Positions 1-8,060 of a DNA stretch of 64,000 bases are shown here, one piece after another; position 1 is the first letter of the stretch, and each line of letters opens with the position of its first letter. Origin of the DNA: Chloroflexota bacterium (GTDB lineage Bacteria > Chloroflexota > Anaerolineae > B4-G1); the NCBI GenBank assembly GCA_024232355.1, contig JAAEPW010000209.1:34917-98916 (forward strand), in the 5' to 3' direction. The notes beneath the pieces are model-generated. The model did not search any database, was not told the DNA's origin, and was given only the letters and a program-made list of their open reading frames with translations. The translations under genes and the position numbers were made by a program.

Positions 1-1010
1 AAGATCATTGTGATCGCCATCGCTATCCAGGGCAGACTAATCCGACGAGCTTTGTACACCCCAAAAAGAGCCAAAGCCATCACAGTCACACCAATGTAAG
101 CAGAGAAACGGCGAGCATGAGGGCGGTTCGCATAATAGCGATCGTAGGCGGGCCTGGTTAGGGACTCTAGCACCGGATGAGAAGCGCTGGGAGTTAGATA
201 GGCCAACAAGTCAGTTTGCAGGCTCACTTCCTCATCCTCTCGCAGTAAATCGGTTGACGTGGTGCTCTGCTGGCGTATCAGCATCAGGGCAGGCGGGGCA
301 AGAGCCAAAACTGTAATGCTGCCAGCGATCATCAAGGCCGGAACCCATCGCTGGCGCAAAGTGACCTTGTTGGGCAAGGTGCAGATCAAATAGACACTTG
401 CCATAATGGCGGCAGGTATTAACAATTGCCAGCGAGTATAACCGACCAGCGCCAAAAACACGCCTGTCAGCACAGCATGCTGCCGTTTTCCTTGACGCAC
501 AGTCCGAATCAAGAACAGCAGAAAAATAGGAATCCACAGAGTGCTGATCAGATTGGGGTGGTCCAATTGAGACAAACGAAAAGGCCAACACTGATAAGTC
601 AAACCGGCCAGGAAGGCTGCTCGTCTATCATTCGTCAGTTCATAGGCCAACAAAAAAGCCGCCAATCCGCACAAGGCCAAGTTGATGAGAATGGAAAAAT
701 TATAAGCAGCAAACCCACCTACCAAAGGTTCCAATATCCGCCAGGTGACAATGCTCATCCAGGCAAAATTATGATAGACCAAACTTAGACCGGAGGGATG
801 ATACAAATAAGATGTGTAATAGGGCGATTGACCGGTGCTCAACGCCCGCTTTGCCCACCAGCCATTCCAATAGTGAAGATAAGTATCCTGAGAACCACCT
901 GGGAGATGTGCGTTGACGTCAAGTATCAGAGGCCAAGTCATCCCTACGGCGATGACGAGATAAATTAGTAGGACGATCACAATGATCCAGTTCTTGCGTG
1001 ACATGGTCAT
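1..1010 (-). CDS. Partial polytopic membrane protein, GT-C glycosyltransferase-like (C-terminus beyond window)
   Basis: Translating the minus strand from the ATG at 1010 gives an open frame without stops to the left window edge, about 336 codons. A second ATG at 1004 is possible. The protein starts MTMSRKNW, has a first membrane helix, then a loop with TWPL and a GG-x-QD-x-Y-x-HYWNGWW segment, followed by several more hydrophobic helices. An N-terminal membrane helix followed by an acidic, aromatic-rich external loop is the layout of GT-C fold enzymes that use polyprenyl-linked sugars. No family-specific residue proves the activity. It is transcribed divergently from the glycosyltransferase at 1152. 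The gene is cut by the window edge, not by a mutation. Confidence 0.7.
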   Translation of the reverse strand, partial: MTMSRKNWIIVIVLLIYLVIAVGMTWPLILDVNAHLPGGSQDTYLHYWNGWWAKRALSTGQSPYYTSYLYHPSGLSLVYHNFAWMSIVTWRILEPLVGGFAAYNFSILINLALCGLAAFLLAYELTNDRRAAFLAGLTYQCWPFRLSQLDHPNLISTLWIPIFLLFLIRTVRQGKRQHAVLTGVFLALVGYTRWQLLIPAAIMASVYLICTLPNKVTLRQRWVPALMIAGSITVLALAPPALMLIRQQSTTSTDLLREDEEVSLQTDLLAYLTPSASHPVLESLTRPAYDRYYANRPHARRFSAYIGVTVMALALFGVYKARRISLPWIAMAITMI

Positions 1011-1063
1011 ATTCTACCATTTTCGGGGGAAAAGTGAATTCACATCGCTCCAAACTGCAAAGT

Positions 1064-1091
1064 TTGACTTTTGCTTACAGCATGAGATAAT
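1064..1091 (+). promoter_or_regulatory. Sigma-70-like promoter for the gene at 1152
   Basis: TTGACT at 1064-1069 and GATAAT at 1086-1091 are separated by 16 bases. Transcription would start near 1098, just upstream of the first candidate start codons of the next gene. Confidence 0.45.
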
Positions 1092-1151
1092 CTTGCACTG
1101 CTACAATCAACATTGTCATTTCATTGCCCGAGCAAGATGGATTTTCCAAAC

Positions 1152-3545
1152 ATGTCTGACAACCCAAAGAGAATGCCGCTAAACAATTGGCAACGGTTGA
1201 TCATCGTCGCGCTGCTAGGCGTCTTTTTCACCCAGGCAGTGACAACCATACCGCAGTTATCACTGACCGCCGATGAACCGGTCGAAATGGGGGCCGGATA
1301 CGCCTTCCTGCGCAGTGGCGACTTGCGCATGGCCGTCCCGGTCCAACATCCGCCGCTGATGCAAGAGCTTATGGCGCTGCCGTTGCTGCTGCAACCCGGT
1401 CCGGAACTGGAAACGCTAGATGGATGGAATACGGCCGAGATGGCTCGCTACGCTCCCGCTTTTGTCGCCTGGTACGGGGACGCGCTCGACGCGGCCACCT
1501 TTGCGGCGCGCATGGTCATAGTTTGGATAGCACTGCTGTGGGCTGCCTTTCTCTTCCGCTGGGCCGCCGACTGGTTTGGCCCTTGGGGTGGGATCGCGGC
1601 GCTAACCCTGTTCGTCTTTGACCCCAACATTCTGGCCCACGCCACCCTGGCAACCAACGACGTCGGGTTTGCGACCTTTAGCTTTATCACTATATTTGCA
1701 GTCACACGGCTCTTGTCCCGTCGCTCTCTCCGGGTGGGAAAAAAATCCTGGCAATATCTGATACTGGCAGGACTGGCGCTGGGAGGCAGTCTGGGCAGCA
1801 AATCCTCTGGCTTTTTCACTGTATTGGTGTTGGCAACACTGTTTCCGTTGGCAGCGTTGCTTGGCAATGTCAACAAAGGACGCGCCCGCCGGGTCGCAGG
1901 CGCGATTTTTCAACTGACCCTTATCCTATTTTTGGGAGTGCTGGTGCTCTGGGCGATCTATGGATTCGACTTTCGACCCGTTGAAGGGGGGCGTCTTGCC
2001 GTTCCACTGGCGACGCAGTGGGAGGTCTGGCGCGAGATGCGCGCTCACCTTGACACAGGGCACACCGGTTACTTGATAGGCCAGATTCGCGATACTGGTT
2101 GGTTGACGTATTATCCCTGGGCTGTTGCGCTCAAGACCCCTCCCCTGACCCTGATGTTACTGGTGATCGGGTTGGTGGCGGCGGCAGCGGCAGGGCCTCG
2201 GCGCTGGCTGACGCAACTGTCATTATGGATATATCTAGGTGGTTACACCTCGGCCACGCTGTTGAGCAGCATCAATATTGGCTATAGGTTCCTGTTGCCC
2301 ATGTTGCCCTTTGGCTTTATCCTCATTGCCGGGCTGTTCCGCGATGGGATTCCATGGCTGCGCCAGCCCGTGCTTCGATGGGGGAGTTGGACGGTGCTCG
2401 TGTTGTCCGGCATTCTCGTGGCCGCGAGCCTGCATCCCCATTACCTGATCTATTTCAACCGCCTGGCAGGCGGCCCGACAGGCGGACACCACTACCTGGT
2501 GGACTCGAATATTGACTGGGGCCAGTCGTTCAAGGCGCTAAAAAAATATCTGGACGAACGAGAAATTGATCAGGTATGGTTGAGCTATTATACTTATGCT
2601 GACCCGGCACTTTATTCCATTCGTTACCAACCCATTGCCCCTTCACCCAACGCGCCTCCCGTACTCCCCTCTCGATTCGCCCCCGCGCCTGGGGTCTATG
2701 TCATTGGCGCGACCACATTACAGGGCGTGATGGTGGTGGATCCAGACAACTATGATTGGTTCCGTCATCGGGAGCCACTTGGGCGTCCGGGGACTGCTCT
2801 GTTCGTCTACCAGGTCGCCCCACTTGACGAACCACCAGGCTGGCTGGCACAGTGTACAACACCCGTGGCACCTCTCACTCCCGAGGCGGTGGAAGAAGGA
2901 TTTGGCCGCAACGGGCTGCGGATGGTCTACTTTGACTGTACTACTGCATGGTTATATCCAAACGGCGGCGATTCGCCTGGATGGTACGCGCTGTTTCGAG
3001 ACACAGCGCGCAGCGACGACCCGTTCATCCAGACCCGTTTAGCAGGAAAAGCGCCAAGTTACGAACAGCGCTGGACAGGGACGCTGCCACCTTTTGCCAT
3101 CTATGAACATGTCTCCCAGCCCATATTTCCTCTCTCAATGCCCGACGACCCTATCCAGATTGGGCATTTGACCTTTCTGGGGCACACAAGCACTGTCTTA
3201 TCCTCCGCGCGGCCAGGCCAGACCATCGACATGGAAACTTGGTGGCGAGTGGACAGTTTGTCACAGCGTCCCCTCTCGATCATGATGCACTTGATAGGGC
3301 CGGGAGGTGTCCCCGTCGTCGTGGGCGATGGCCTGGGAGTTCCCATCGAACAGTGGCAGATCGGTGATGTGATCGTTCAACGGCATACACTGGTGCTGCC
3401 AGCAGATGCACCGGCAGGTGAGTACATCCCGATGACGGGCGTCTATTGGCTCGACACTGTGGAGCGATGGCCTGTCGAGAGGGCCGGAGAGTCAATCGGC
3501 GATCACCTGACGTTACCAACGATCCCCGTGACAGCAGAAAAATAG
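1152..3545 (+). CDS. Family 39-like membrane glycosyltransferase (GT-C), paralog 1
   Basis: About 798 residues. Probably transfers a sugar from a polyprenyl-phosphate donor outside the membrane. The first helix is followed by TADEPVEMGAGYAFL, matching the acidic first loop of PMT/ArnT-type enzymes. A run of helices reaches roughly residue 430, then a soluble region with DSNIDWGQSFKALKKYL and a C-terminal beta-sandwich-like module (W-x-GD-x-IVQRH-x-LVLP) shared with paralogs at 16895, 19269 and 26669. The start is uncertain: ATGs occur at 1113, 1137, 1152 and 1173. 1152 was chosen because it leaves a short polar tail before the first helix, as in the paralogs. A bidirectional terminator follows the stop. 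Substrate unknown. Confidence 0.75.
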   Translation: MSDNPKRMPLNNWQRLIIVALLGVFFTQAVTTIPQLSLTADEPVEMGAGYAFLRSGDLRMAVPVQHPPLMQELMALPLLLQPGPELETLDGWNTAEMARYAPAFVAWYGDALDAATFAARMVIVWIALLWAAFLFRWAADWFGPWGGIAALTLFVFDPNILAHATLATNDVGFATFSFITIFAVTRLLSRRSLRVGKKSWQYLILAGLALGGSLGSKSSGFFTVLVLATLFPLAALLGNVNKGRARRVAGAIFQLTLILFLGVLVLWAIYGFDFRPVEGGRLAVPLATQWEVWREMRAHLDTGHTGYLIGQIRDTGWLTYYPWAVALKTPPLTLMLLVIGLVAAAAAGPRRWLTQLSLWIYLGGYTSATLLSSINIGYRFLLPMLPFGFILIAGLFRDGIPWLRQPVLRWGSWTVLVLSGILVAASLHPHYLIYFNRLAGGPTGGHHYLVDSNIDWGQSFKALKKYLDEREIDQVWLSYYTYADPALYSIRYQPIAPSPNAPPVLPSRFAPAPGVYVIGATTLQGVMVVDPDNYDWFRHREPLGRPGTALFVYQVAPLDEPPGWLAQCTTPVAPLTPEAVEEGFGRNGLRMVYFDCTTAWLYPNGGDSPGWYALFRDTARSDDPFIQTRLAGKAPSYEQRWTGTLPPFAIYEHVSQPIFPLSMPDDPIQIGHLTFLGHTSTVLSSARPGQTIDMETWWRVDSLSQRPLSIMMHLIGPGGVPVVVGDGLGVPIEQWQIGDVIVQRHTLVLPADAPAGEYIPMTGVYWLDTVERWPVERAGESIGDHLTLPTIPVTAEK

Positions 3546-3563
3546 CAAGTCATCACAACGAAA

Positions 3564-3597
3564 AAAGCCCCCGCTTTGAGCAAAAAGCGGGGGCTTT
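3564..3597. terminator. Bidirectional terminator between convergent genes
   Basis: A 14-bp perfect stem (AAAGCCCCCGCTTT and its complement) with a 6-base loop, flanked by A and T runs. It lies between the convergent ends of the genes at 1152-3545 and 3613-4749. Confidence 0.9.
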
Positions 3598-3612
3598 ATA
3601 ATCGTTCGTTCT

Positions 3613-4749
3613 CTACTGCGTAGTGAATTCTTGCACGTTTGAAACCCAGAGTTCGCAACTTGTGCCGGAATAACCCCGTGATACAACAAAGTACTCATAA
3701 GTGGTATCTGGTTGCAAGCCCATGATGGATATGCTGTGAGGATTTTCTGATCCCTCGTCCACTTCTGTCCACTGCCATGAACCCTCTGACCGGTTGACAA
3801 GAGGCAAGTAAATGACATGCGCAAGCAAAGTCCCTGGAGGGGTAGTAGATTCACTAGAAACACGGCGATAATAAACCTGGTTCATCGTATCAGCGGGGTC
3901 TGTGTGCCAAACTACCGTGACCATCGTAGGTCCAGCCGTATATGACGGAGTACCGACGAATCCACCCGTGTTGACGACCCGGTTATCAGGATCATCAAGC
4001 AAGTCGCCCGACCACGCGACACTCTGGAAAGAACCCGTGTCCCAGTGGATTTTGTGTGAGACCCCACCACGGGCATCGGCATACAAAAAGACGACGATTT
4101 CATCATCCAATGCCTCGGCAGTTACCTCGAGACGTCCAAAGTCATCAGTATACTCTGTGTGAGAAGTTCCCCATACCATCGTGCTGGGCCAATTGTGAAC
4201 GGCTGGGTCATTTTCCGAATCTGGATGCCAGCCAGTTGGTTCTATGCCTACTTTGAGGTCCGCCAACCAGTCAGCATCTTCTTTTTGCCTGGAATACCCG
4301 TGCATTGTGAACTTGTACGAGTGGCAAGGATCGACACCGGTGATGACTTGATACAAGCCAGCGACCTGACGCCCCGAGTCTGAAAAGGCACGTATCTTGA
4401 CAGATTCATCACCAGAATGTGCAGTGTCATCTGGATCGCAATCTACAATGTCCGTACCATTCAGGAACCATAGCCGCCAATCCTGAGTATCGTTTATATC
4501 GTTGCCGGCAGGGATCAAAGCACCAGGCGGATAAGAACTATCGTAGCGTTCATGAAAATAGTACCAGTAGCCATTGTCAAAGTCGGGATTATGCAAAGAG
4601 GAACTAGCAGTGACCGCATCGTTGCCCGCCCAACTGGCAGGAATAGTATTTTGGTCGGCGTGAACAAAAGTGAATGTGGCAATGGATGCAAGGAATCCCA
4701 ACACCACCAACACAGCCACTGGACCCAAGCGTAGAAATGGGGACTTCAT
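3613..4749 (-). CDS. Secreted protein with carbohydrate-binding-like and fibronectin-III-like parts, internal YLPLV motif
   Basis: 378 residues from the ATG at 4749, which has GAGG upstream. Longer upstream starts would add an unlikely non-signal leader. Residues 1-33 form a signal peptide (MKSP..., hydrophobic core, then FVHADQ). The middle starts with NPDFDNGYWYYF and resembles a jelly-roll module; the C-terminus resembles an Fn3 domain (TTYEYFVVSRGYSG). Between them sits a linker with VIYLPLVNR. It is a diverged paralog of the protein at 37791-38933, sharing the order of parts and the TPPGTLL...YLPLV linker. No catalytic residues recognised; a surface or matrix protein is the best guess. 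Confidence 0.7.
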   Translation of the reverse strand: MKSPFLRLGPVAVLVVLGFLASIATFTFVHADQNTIPASWAGNDAVTASSSLHNPDFDNGYWYYFHERYDSSYPPGALIPAGNDINDTQDWRLWFLNGTDIVDCDPDDTAHSGDESVKIRAFSDSGRQVAGLYQVITGVDPCHSYKFTMHGYSRQKEDADWLADLKVGIEPTGWHPDSENDPAVHNWPSTMVWGTSHTEYTDDFGRLEVTAEALDDEIVVFLYADARGGVSHKIHWDTGSFQSVAWSGDLLDDPDNRVVNTGGFVGTPSYTAGPTMVTVVWHTDPADTMNQVYYRRVSSESTTPPGTLLAHVIYLPLVNRSEGSWQWTEVDEGSENPHSISIMGLQPDTTYEYFVVSRGYSGTSCELWVSNVQEFTTQ

Positions 4750-4841
4750 ATTAAAACCCTCCTCAAGGTGTTTGTTTTTTGGGATCGGCACAAAGTATGC
4801 CCAGTTTGTTTCATTTATGCCAAGTCCCTTTTTGGAAGAGC

Positions 4842-4870
4842 AGTATAAATGAAAAGAGACCAAGTGTCAA
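4842..4870 (-). promoter_or_regulatory. Strong sigma-70 promoter for the secreted protein gene 3613-4749
   Basis: On the minus strand TTGACA (4870-4865) and TATACT (4847-4842) are separated by exactly 17 bases, a near-perfect consensus. The transcript would begin about 85 bases before the ATG at 4749. Confidence 0.75.
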
Positions 4871-4993
4871 GAAACTTGAGGCTCAGATGGACAGCCATAT
4901 TCCTCTGATTCGCCAAGAGATTATGAGAAATTGTTGTTGTGGACAGAGTCATCCTGTACCCAGTTGTGAACCAGACCATTTTCACGTTGTACG

Positions 4994-5022
4994 TTGACCG
5001 ACAAGTGCAATCATGGTATGAT
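4994..5022 (+). promoter_or_regulatory. Sigma-70 promoter of the DUF4956-VTC-CotH operon
   Basis: TTGACC (4994-4999), 17 bases, TATGAT (5017-5022). A start near 5029 leaves a short leader containing GGAGG (5049-5053) before the ATG at 5062. No second good promoter was seen before the operon ends at 15387. The rest of the 312-base gap 4750-5061 holds only this and the divergent promoter. Confidence 0.7.
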
Positions 5023-5061
5023 TGCCACTCTGAATTTTTCCGGGGTTTGGAGGTTATTTAC

Positions 5062-5733
5062 ATGGGAAATCTAGTTGCGTCAGCGCCACTCTCGCGTGGC
5101 GCACTTTTATTTAATTTGGGCATTGGGTTGATACTGTCGCTTCTGGTAGCCTGGTATTATGAGCATTACAGTCAATCGTTGTCAAACCGGCGCAAATTTG
5201 CGCAATTGTTGCCCGTGCTCACACTCACGACGGCGATCGTGATCTCGATCGTCAAATCGTCATTGGCGCTCTCACTGGGACTAGTTGGTGCCCTTTCTAT
5301 CGTCAGGTTTCGCACGGCGATCAAAGAACCAGAAGAGTTGATTTTCTTGTTCATCGCCATCGCCATTGGCCTGGGTGTCGGCGCCGACCAACGTTGGCTG
5401 ACAGTCGTTGGCACCGCGGTCGTTTTGGGGTACATGGCGGCGCGTACGCTCATCACACGCAAGCCACAGGTCAGCAACCTATACCTCAACGTGATGGTCA
5501 AAGAAGACGAGGAACAAGATTCCCTCTTTAGTCAGATCAATGATCGTCTGCTAGAATACGCAAGTGTGATAGATTTCCGACGCCTCGACAGTCGTGATGG
5601 CATTTTGCAACTCACGTATTTCATTCATTGTCACACCCCACAAACGCTCAGCGACATCATTGACGATCTCAAACGTCACTTTTCTATCCACGAGATCAGC
5701 TTTATCCAACAGGATCAAGTGTTGGGAGGATAA
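5062..5733 (+). CDS. DUF4956 membrane protein
   Basis: 223 residues from the ATG at 5062, which has GGAGG nine bases upstream. About four membrane helices lie in residues 15-130, with the conserved segment SLGLVGALSIVRFRTAIKEPEEL followed by FLFIAIAIGLGVG, typical of DUF4956. A soluble alpha/beta C-terminal domain of about 90 residues follows. DUF4956 proteins are commonly encoded beside VTC-domain polyphosphate polymerases and CotH kinases, as here, where the VTC gene is two genes downstream. The biochemical role of DUF4956 is not known to me; a membrane partner of the polymerase is inference. First gene of the operon; its stop lies directly before the GTG of the next gene. Confidence 0.85.
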   Translation: MGNLVASAPLSRGALLFNLGIGLILSLLVAWYYEHYSQSLSNRRKFAQLLPVLTLTTAIVISIVKSSLALSLGLVGALSIVRFRTAIKEPEELIFLFIAIAIGLGVGADQRWLTVVGTAVVLGYMAARTLITRKPQVSNLYLNVMVKEDEEQDSLFSQINDRLLEYASVIDFRRLDSRDGILQLTYFIHCHTPQTLSDIIDDLKRHFSIHEISFIQQDQVLGG

Positions 5734-7347
5734 GTGAGGATCACCAAAGGAGATACCAGGAGGAAACGTCCCATCTCTCCCCTCTCTACTCTTTGCTCTC
5801 CCTCTGGCGTTTTGCAAGTGGGTCTGTTGTTTTTGGCTTTTGTGGCTGGCTTTGTCATTCACCAACAGGGCTGGCATCGTCCGCTAGTTACTCTGCTCAC
5901 ATCCCTTGTTCGACATCCCGCCTTTACAGCCACCGCGCTGCTTGATCGCTCTGACCTGCCTACATTGTACGTGGATGTGGGTTTTGAGGATTATCAGATT
6001 CTGCTCGATAAGCGCAGCCAAGCACTCCGCCTGGGCGCCAACGTCGTGTCTGACCAGGACTATGTACTCATGAGTGTGAGCCACGACAACATCAGTGTGG
6101 CAGTCGAGATGCGCCTCCCGGAAGGGCCGGCAAAGGGCCTGGAGGGCGAGGTGTGGCCCTTTGAAGTCCTAGTTCAAGACAGCAAAACGCTGTTTGACTT
6201 GCATCGCTTTACCCTCGTGCCGGCTGATACAGCGGTGCTTTCGACTTGGGGGTATCTGGAAGCATTGCGTCGTGCCGACTTTTTGTCCCCTCGCTATCGT
6301 CTGATCCAATTGGTTTTGAACGGCAGTCCCAAGGGCATTTACGTCCTGGAAGAACAACTGACCGCCGAGTCACTGGCAGACGGAGGACGACCTGGGGATG
6401 CCATACTTTACTTTGACCAAGGCGCGTATTGGGATGCCTACGCTCAACTGGGCGACACGCTACATGGCAGTGGATTCCAATACGCCCGGGTCACGGCAGA
6501 TTGTGTGTCTCAAGATGAGACGCGGACATCTTTCGCGTGCGCTGACGCTGTCCATCATCTGCAAGCGCTAGAGTCTGGCGAACGCGCTTTACCTGACGCG
6601 ATGGATACAGAGCAGATGGGCACATTCCTGGCGCTCACCACACTCTGGCGCGGCACATCCGAACTAGATTGGCGCACCGTGCGCCTGGCGTATGACCCGC
6701 TTACAGCGCGCTTTGAACTGATCGGCGCGGGGCGTGTTCTATCGCCAGTCACCCCTATGCCAGACTATTTCATCGATGATCCATTGATACAGATGGCCTA
6801 CGCCCGTGCTTTGGTAGAATTTAGCCACCCAGACTACCTGGCACAACTGCAAGCTGACCTGGGCAATGACCTGGAGGCTCTACAACAGGCATTGGGGATC
6901 GAGATGGGTTACCTAGAGTTGCCGTGGACGACGTTGGAAACACATCAAGCGGTGATGCGTCACATGATCACGCCCTCACACACGTTGTTTGCTCGTGTCG
7001 AAACGAACGGTGATGCAGATGATGCACTGGTGGTGCGCTTGAGCAACGTCCAACCGTTCCCCGTGGAAATCGTCGGTCTGGACATTGGTGAGAACGTTTT
7101 CCTGGACATTCCCCCGGCTTGGATAGATGAATCTGATCGCGCGCTGTTGGTGGACGTGCCTGATGCCGTCATTGTACGCGCCGCCACCGCATCCGTGCCA
7201 CGGGACGTTCATCTCCGAGTACCGCCCGAGGCGATTCCCAGGGACCACGAGTGGGACTGGCAGAATCCCGGCGAGATCCAAATCGTCACTCGCTTGTTTG
7301 GATTGACGGGTCAGAATATTATCGTTATCGCAGAACAAGGACAATGA
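5734..7347 (+). CDS. CotH-kinase-like protein, predicted catalytically degenerate
   Basis: 537 residues, GTG start abutting the preceding stop. One N-terminal helix (about residues 27-43) anchors an external domain. The CotH-like region begins LPTLYVDVGFEDYQILLDKR and includes the landmark RYRLIQLVLNGSPKGIYVLEEQL (about residues 187-209), the family's VN-x-x-x-G-x-Y-x-x-x-E signature. Where active CotH kinases have W-D-x-D-x-T, this protein reads IGAGRVL (residues 330-336), so both metal-binding aspartates are missing. It is the N-terminal relative of the gene at 8057. It overlaps the VTC gene by four bases (ATGA). Likely a non-catalytic partner or adaptor, which is inference. Confidence 0.7.
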   Translation: MRITKGDTRRKRPISPLSTLCSPSGVLQVGLLFLAFVAGFVIHQQGWHRPLVTLLTSLVRHPAFTATALLDRSDLPTLYVDVGFEDYQILLDKRSQALRLGANVVSDQDYVLMSVSHDNISVAVEMRLPEGPAKGLEGEVWPFEVLVQDSKTLFDLHRFTLVPADTAVLSTWGYLEALRRADFLSPRYRLIQLVLNGSPKGIYVLEEQLTAESLADGGRPGDAILYFDQGAYWDAYAQLGDTLHGSGFQYARVTADCVSQDETRTSFACADAVHHLQALESGERALPDAMDTEQMGTFLALTTLWRGTSELDWRTVRLAYDPLTARFELIGAGRVLSPVTPMPDYFIDDPLIQMAYARALVEFSHPDYLAQLQADLGNDLEALQQALGIEMGYLELPWTTLETHQAVMRHMITPSHTLFARVETNGDADDALVVRLSNVQPFPVEIVGLDIGENVFLDIPPAWIDESDRALLVDVPDAVIVRAATASVPRDVHLRVPPEAIPRDHEWDWQNPGEIQIVTRLFGLTGQNIIVIAEQGQ

Positions 7348-8060
7348 ACACCGTAATTCAAACTCCTCGTTATGAGGTCAAAATACCGTGCGAGCCGCAT
7401 CACCTGCCGCAGATCCAGGCCCTGGTGCGCTTGCATCCGGCCCACTGGCGCGTCGCTTACCCGCCGCGCCAGATCAACAACGTATACTTTGACACAGCCG
7501 ATTACCAAGGTCTCAACGGAAACCTGAGCGGCGTGGGTACCCGGGGCAAGCTTCGCTTACGCTGGTATGGCCCTTGCCTGGATACGATCACCGAGGCACG
7601 CTTGGAACTCAAATACAGGGAGGGAGCAGTAGGGTGGAAGGGTATCTGGCCCCTCGATATCACGCTAGACCTGGCGCACGCGTCCTGGCCCAAGATATGC
7701 CAGAGCATCCGAGAGGCTGCCGACGCGCGGGCCGGTTTGTGGCTGGCTCAGTTTGCGTACCCGGCCTTGATCAACCATTACCAACGCGCATACTATGTCA
7801 CGACAGATCAAAAAGTTCGTTTGACCATAGACACCAGGCTCCGGGCGTTTGGACAGCGCTTTTCAGACCGTCCGAACCTGCGCCGTCCTGCCGTCATCGC
7901 GGATCGTGTCATCATCGAACTAAAGGCCCCGACGGATCGCGTGTCTTATCAGCGACTCACCGATGCACTGGCCCATTTTCCCCTCCGCCCTGATCGCCAT
8001 TCCAAATACGTCCGCGGGATGCTGGCCGCTCCCGATTTTGATGGAGTGGAATTGTTATGA
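7344..8060 (+). CDS. VTC-domain polyphosphate polymerase
   Basis: 238 residues from the ATG at 7344, which overlaps the previous stop. The VTC fold is a triphosphate tunnel that makes polyphosphate from nucleoside triphosphate in yeast Vtc4. Expected tunnel residues are visible: RYEVKI near the N-terminus, NNVYFDTADY, KLRLRWYG, LELKYREG, VRLTIDTRLRAF, VIIELKAP and SKYVRGM near the C-terminus. These supply the alternating Arg/Lys and Glu positions of the active centre. No SPX domain or membrane helix is attached, so membrane association would come from DUF4956. Overlaps the next gene by four bases. Family call firm; product of the reaction in this organism inferred. Confidence 0.88.
   Translation: MNTVIQTPRYEVKIPCEPHHLPQIQALVRLHPAHWRVAYPPRQINNVYFDTADYQGLNGNLSGVGTRGKLRLRWYGPCLDTITEARLELKYREGAVGWKGIWPLDITLDLAHASWPKICQSIREAADARAGLWLAQFAYPALINHYQRAYYVTTDQKVRLTIDTRLRAFGQRFSDRPNLRRPAVIADRVIIELKAPTDRVSYQRLTDALAHFPLRPDRHSKYVRGMLAAPDFDGVELL

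Noticed and set aside
426..788. 120-codon plus-strand ORF
   Set aside because: It is the opposite-strand shadow of the partial membrane protein 1-1010, which has clear helices and no stops.
4939..5061. N-terminal extension of the DUF4956 protein
   Set aside because: It would include the promoter at 4994-5022; the ATG at 5062 has a strong GGAGG and gives a normal family start.
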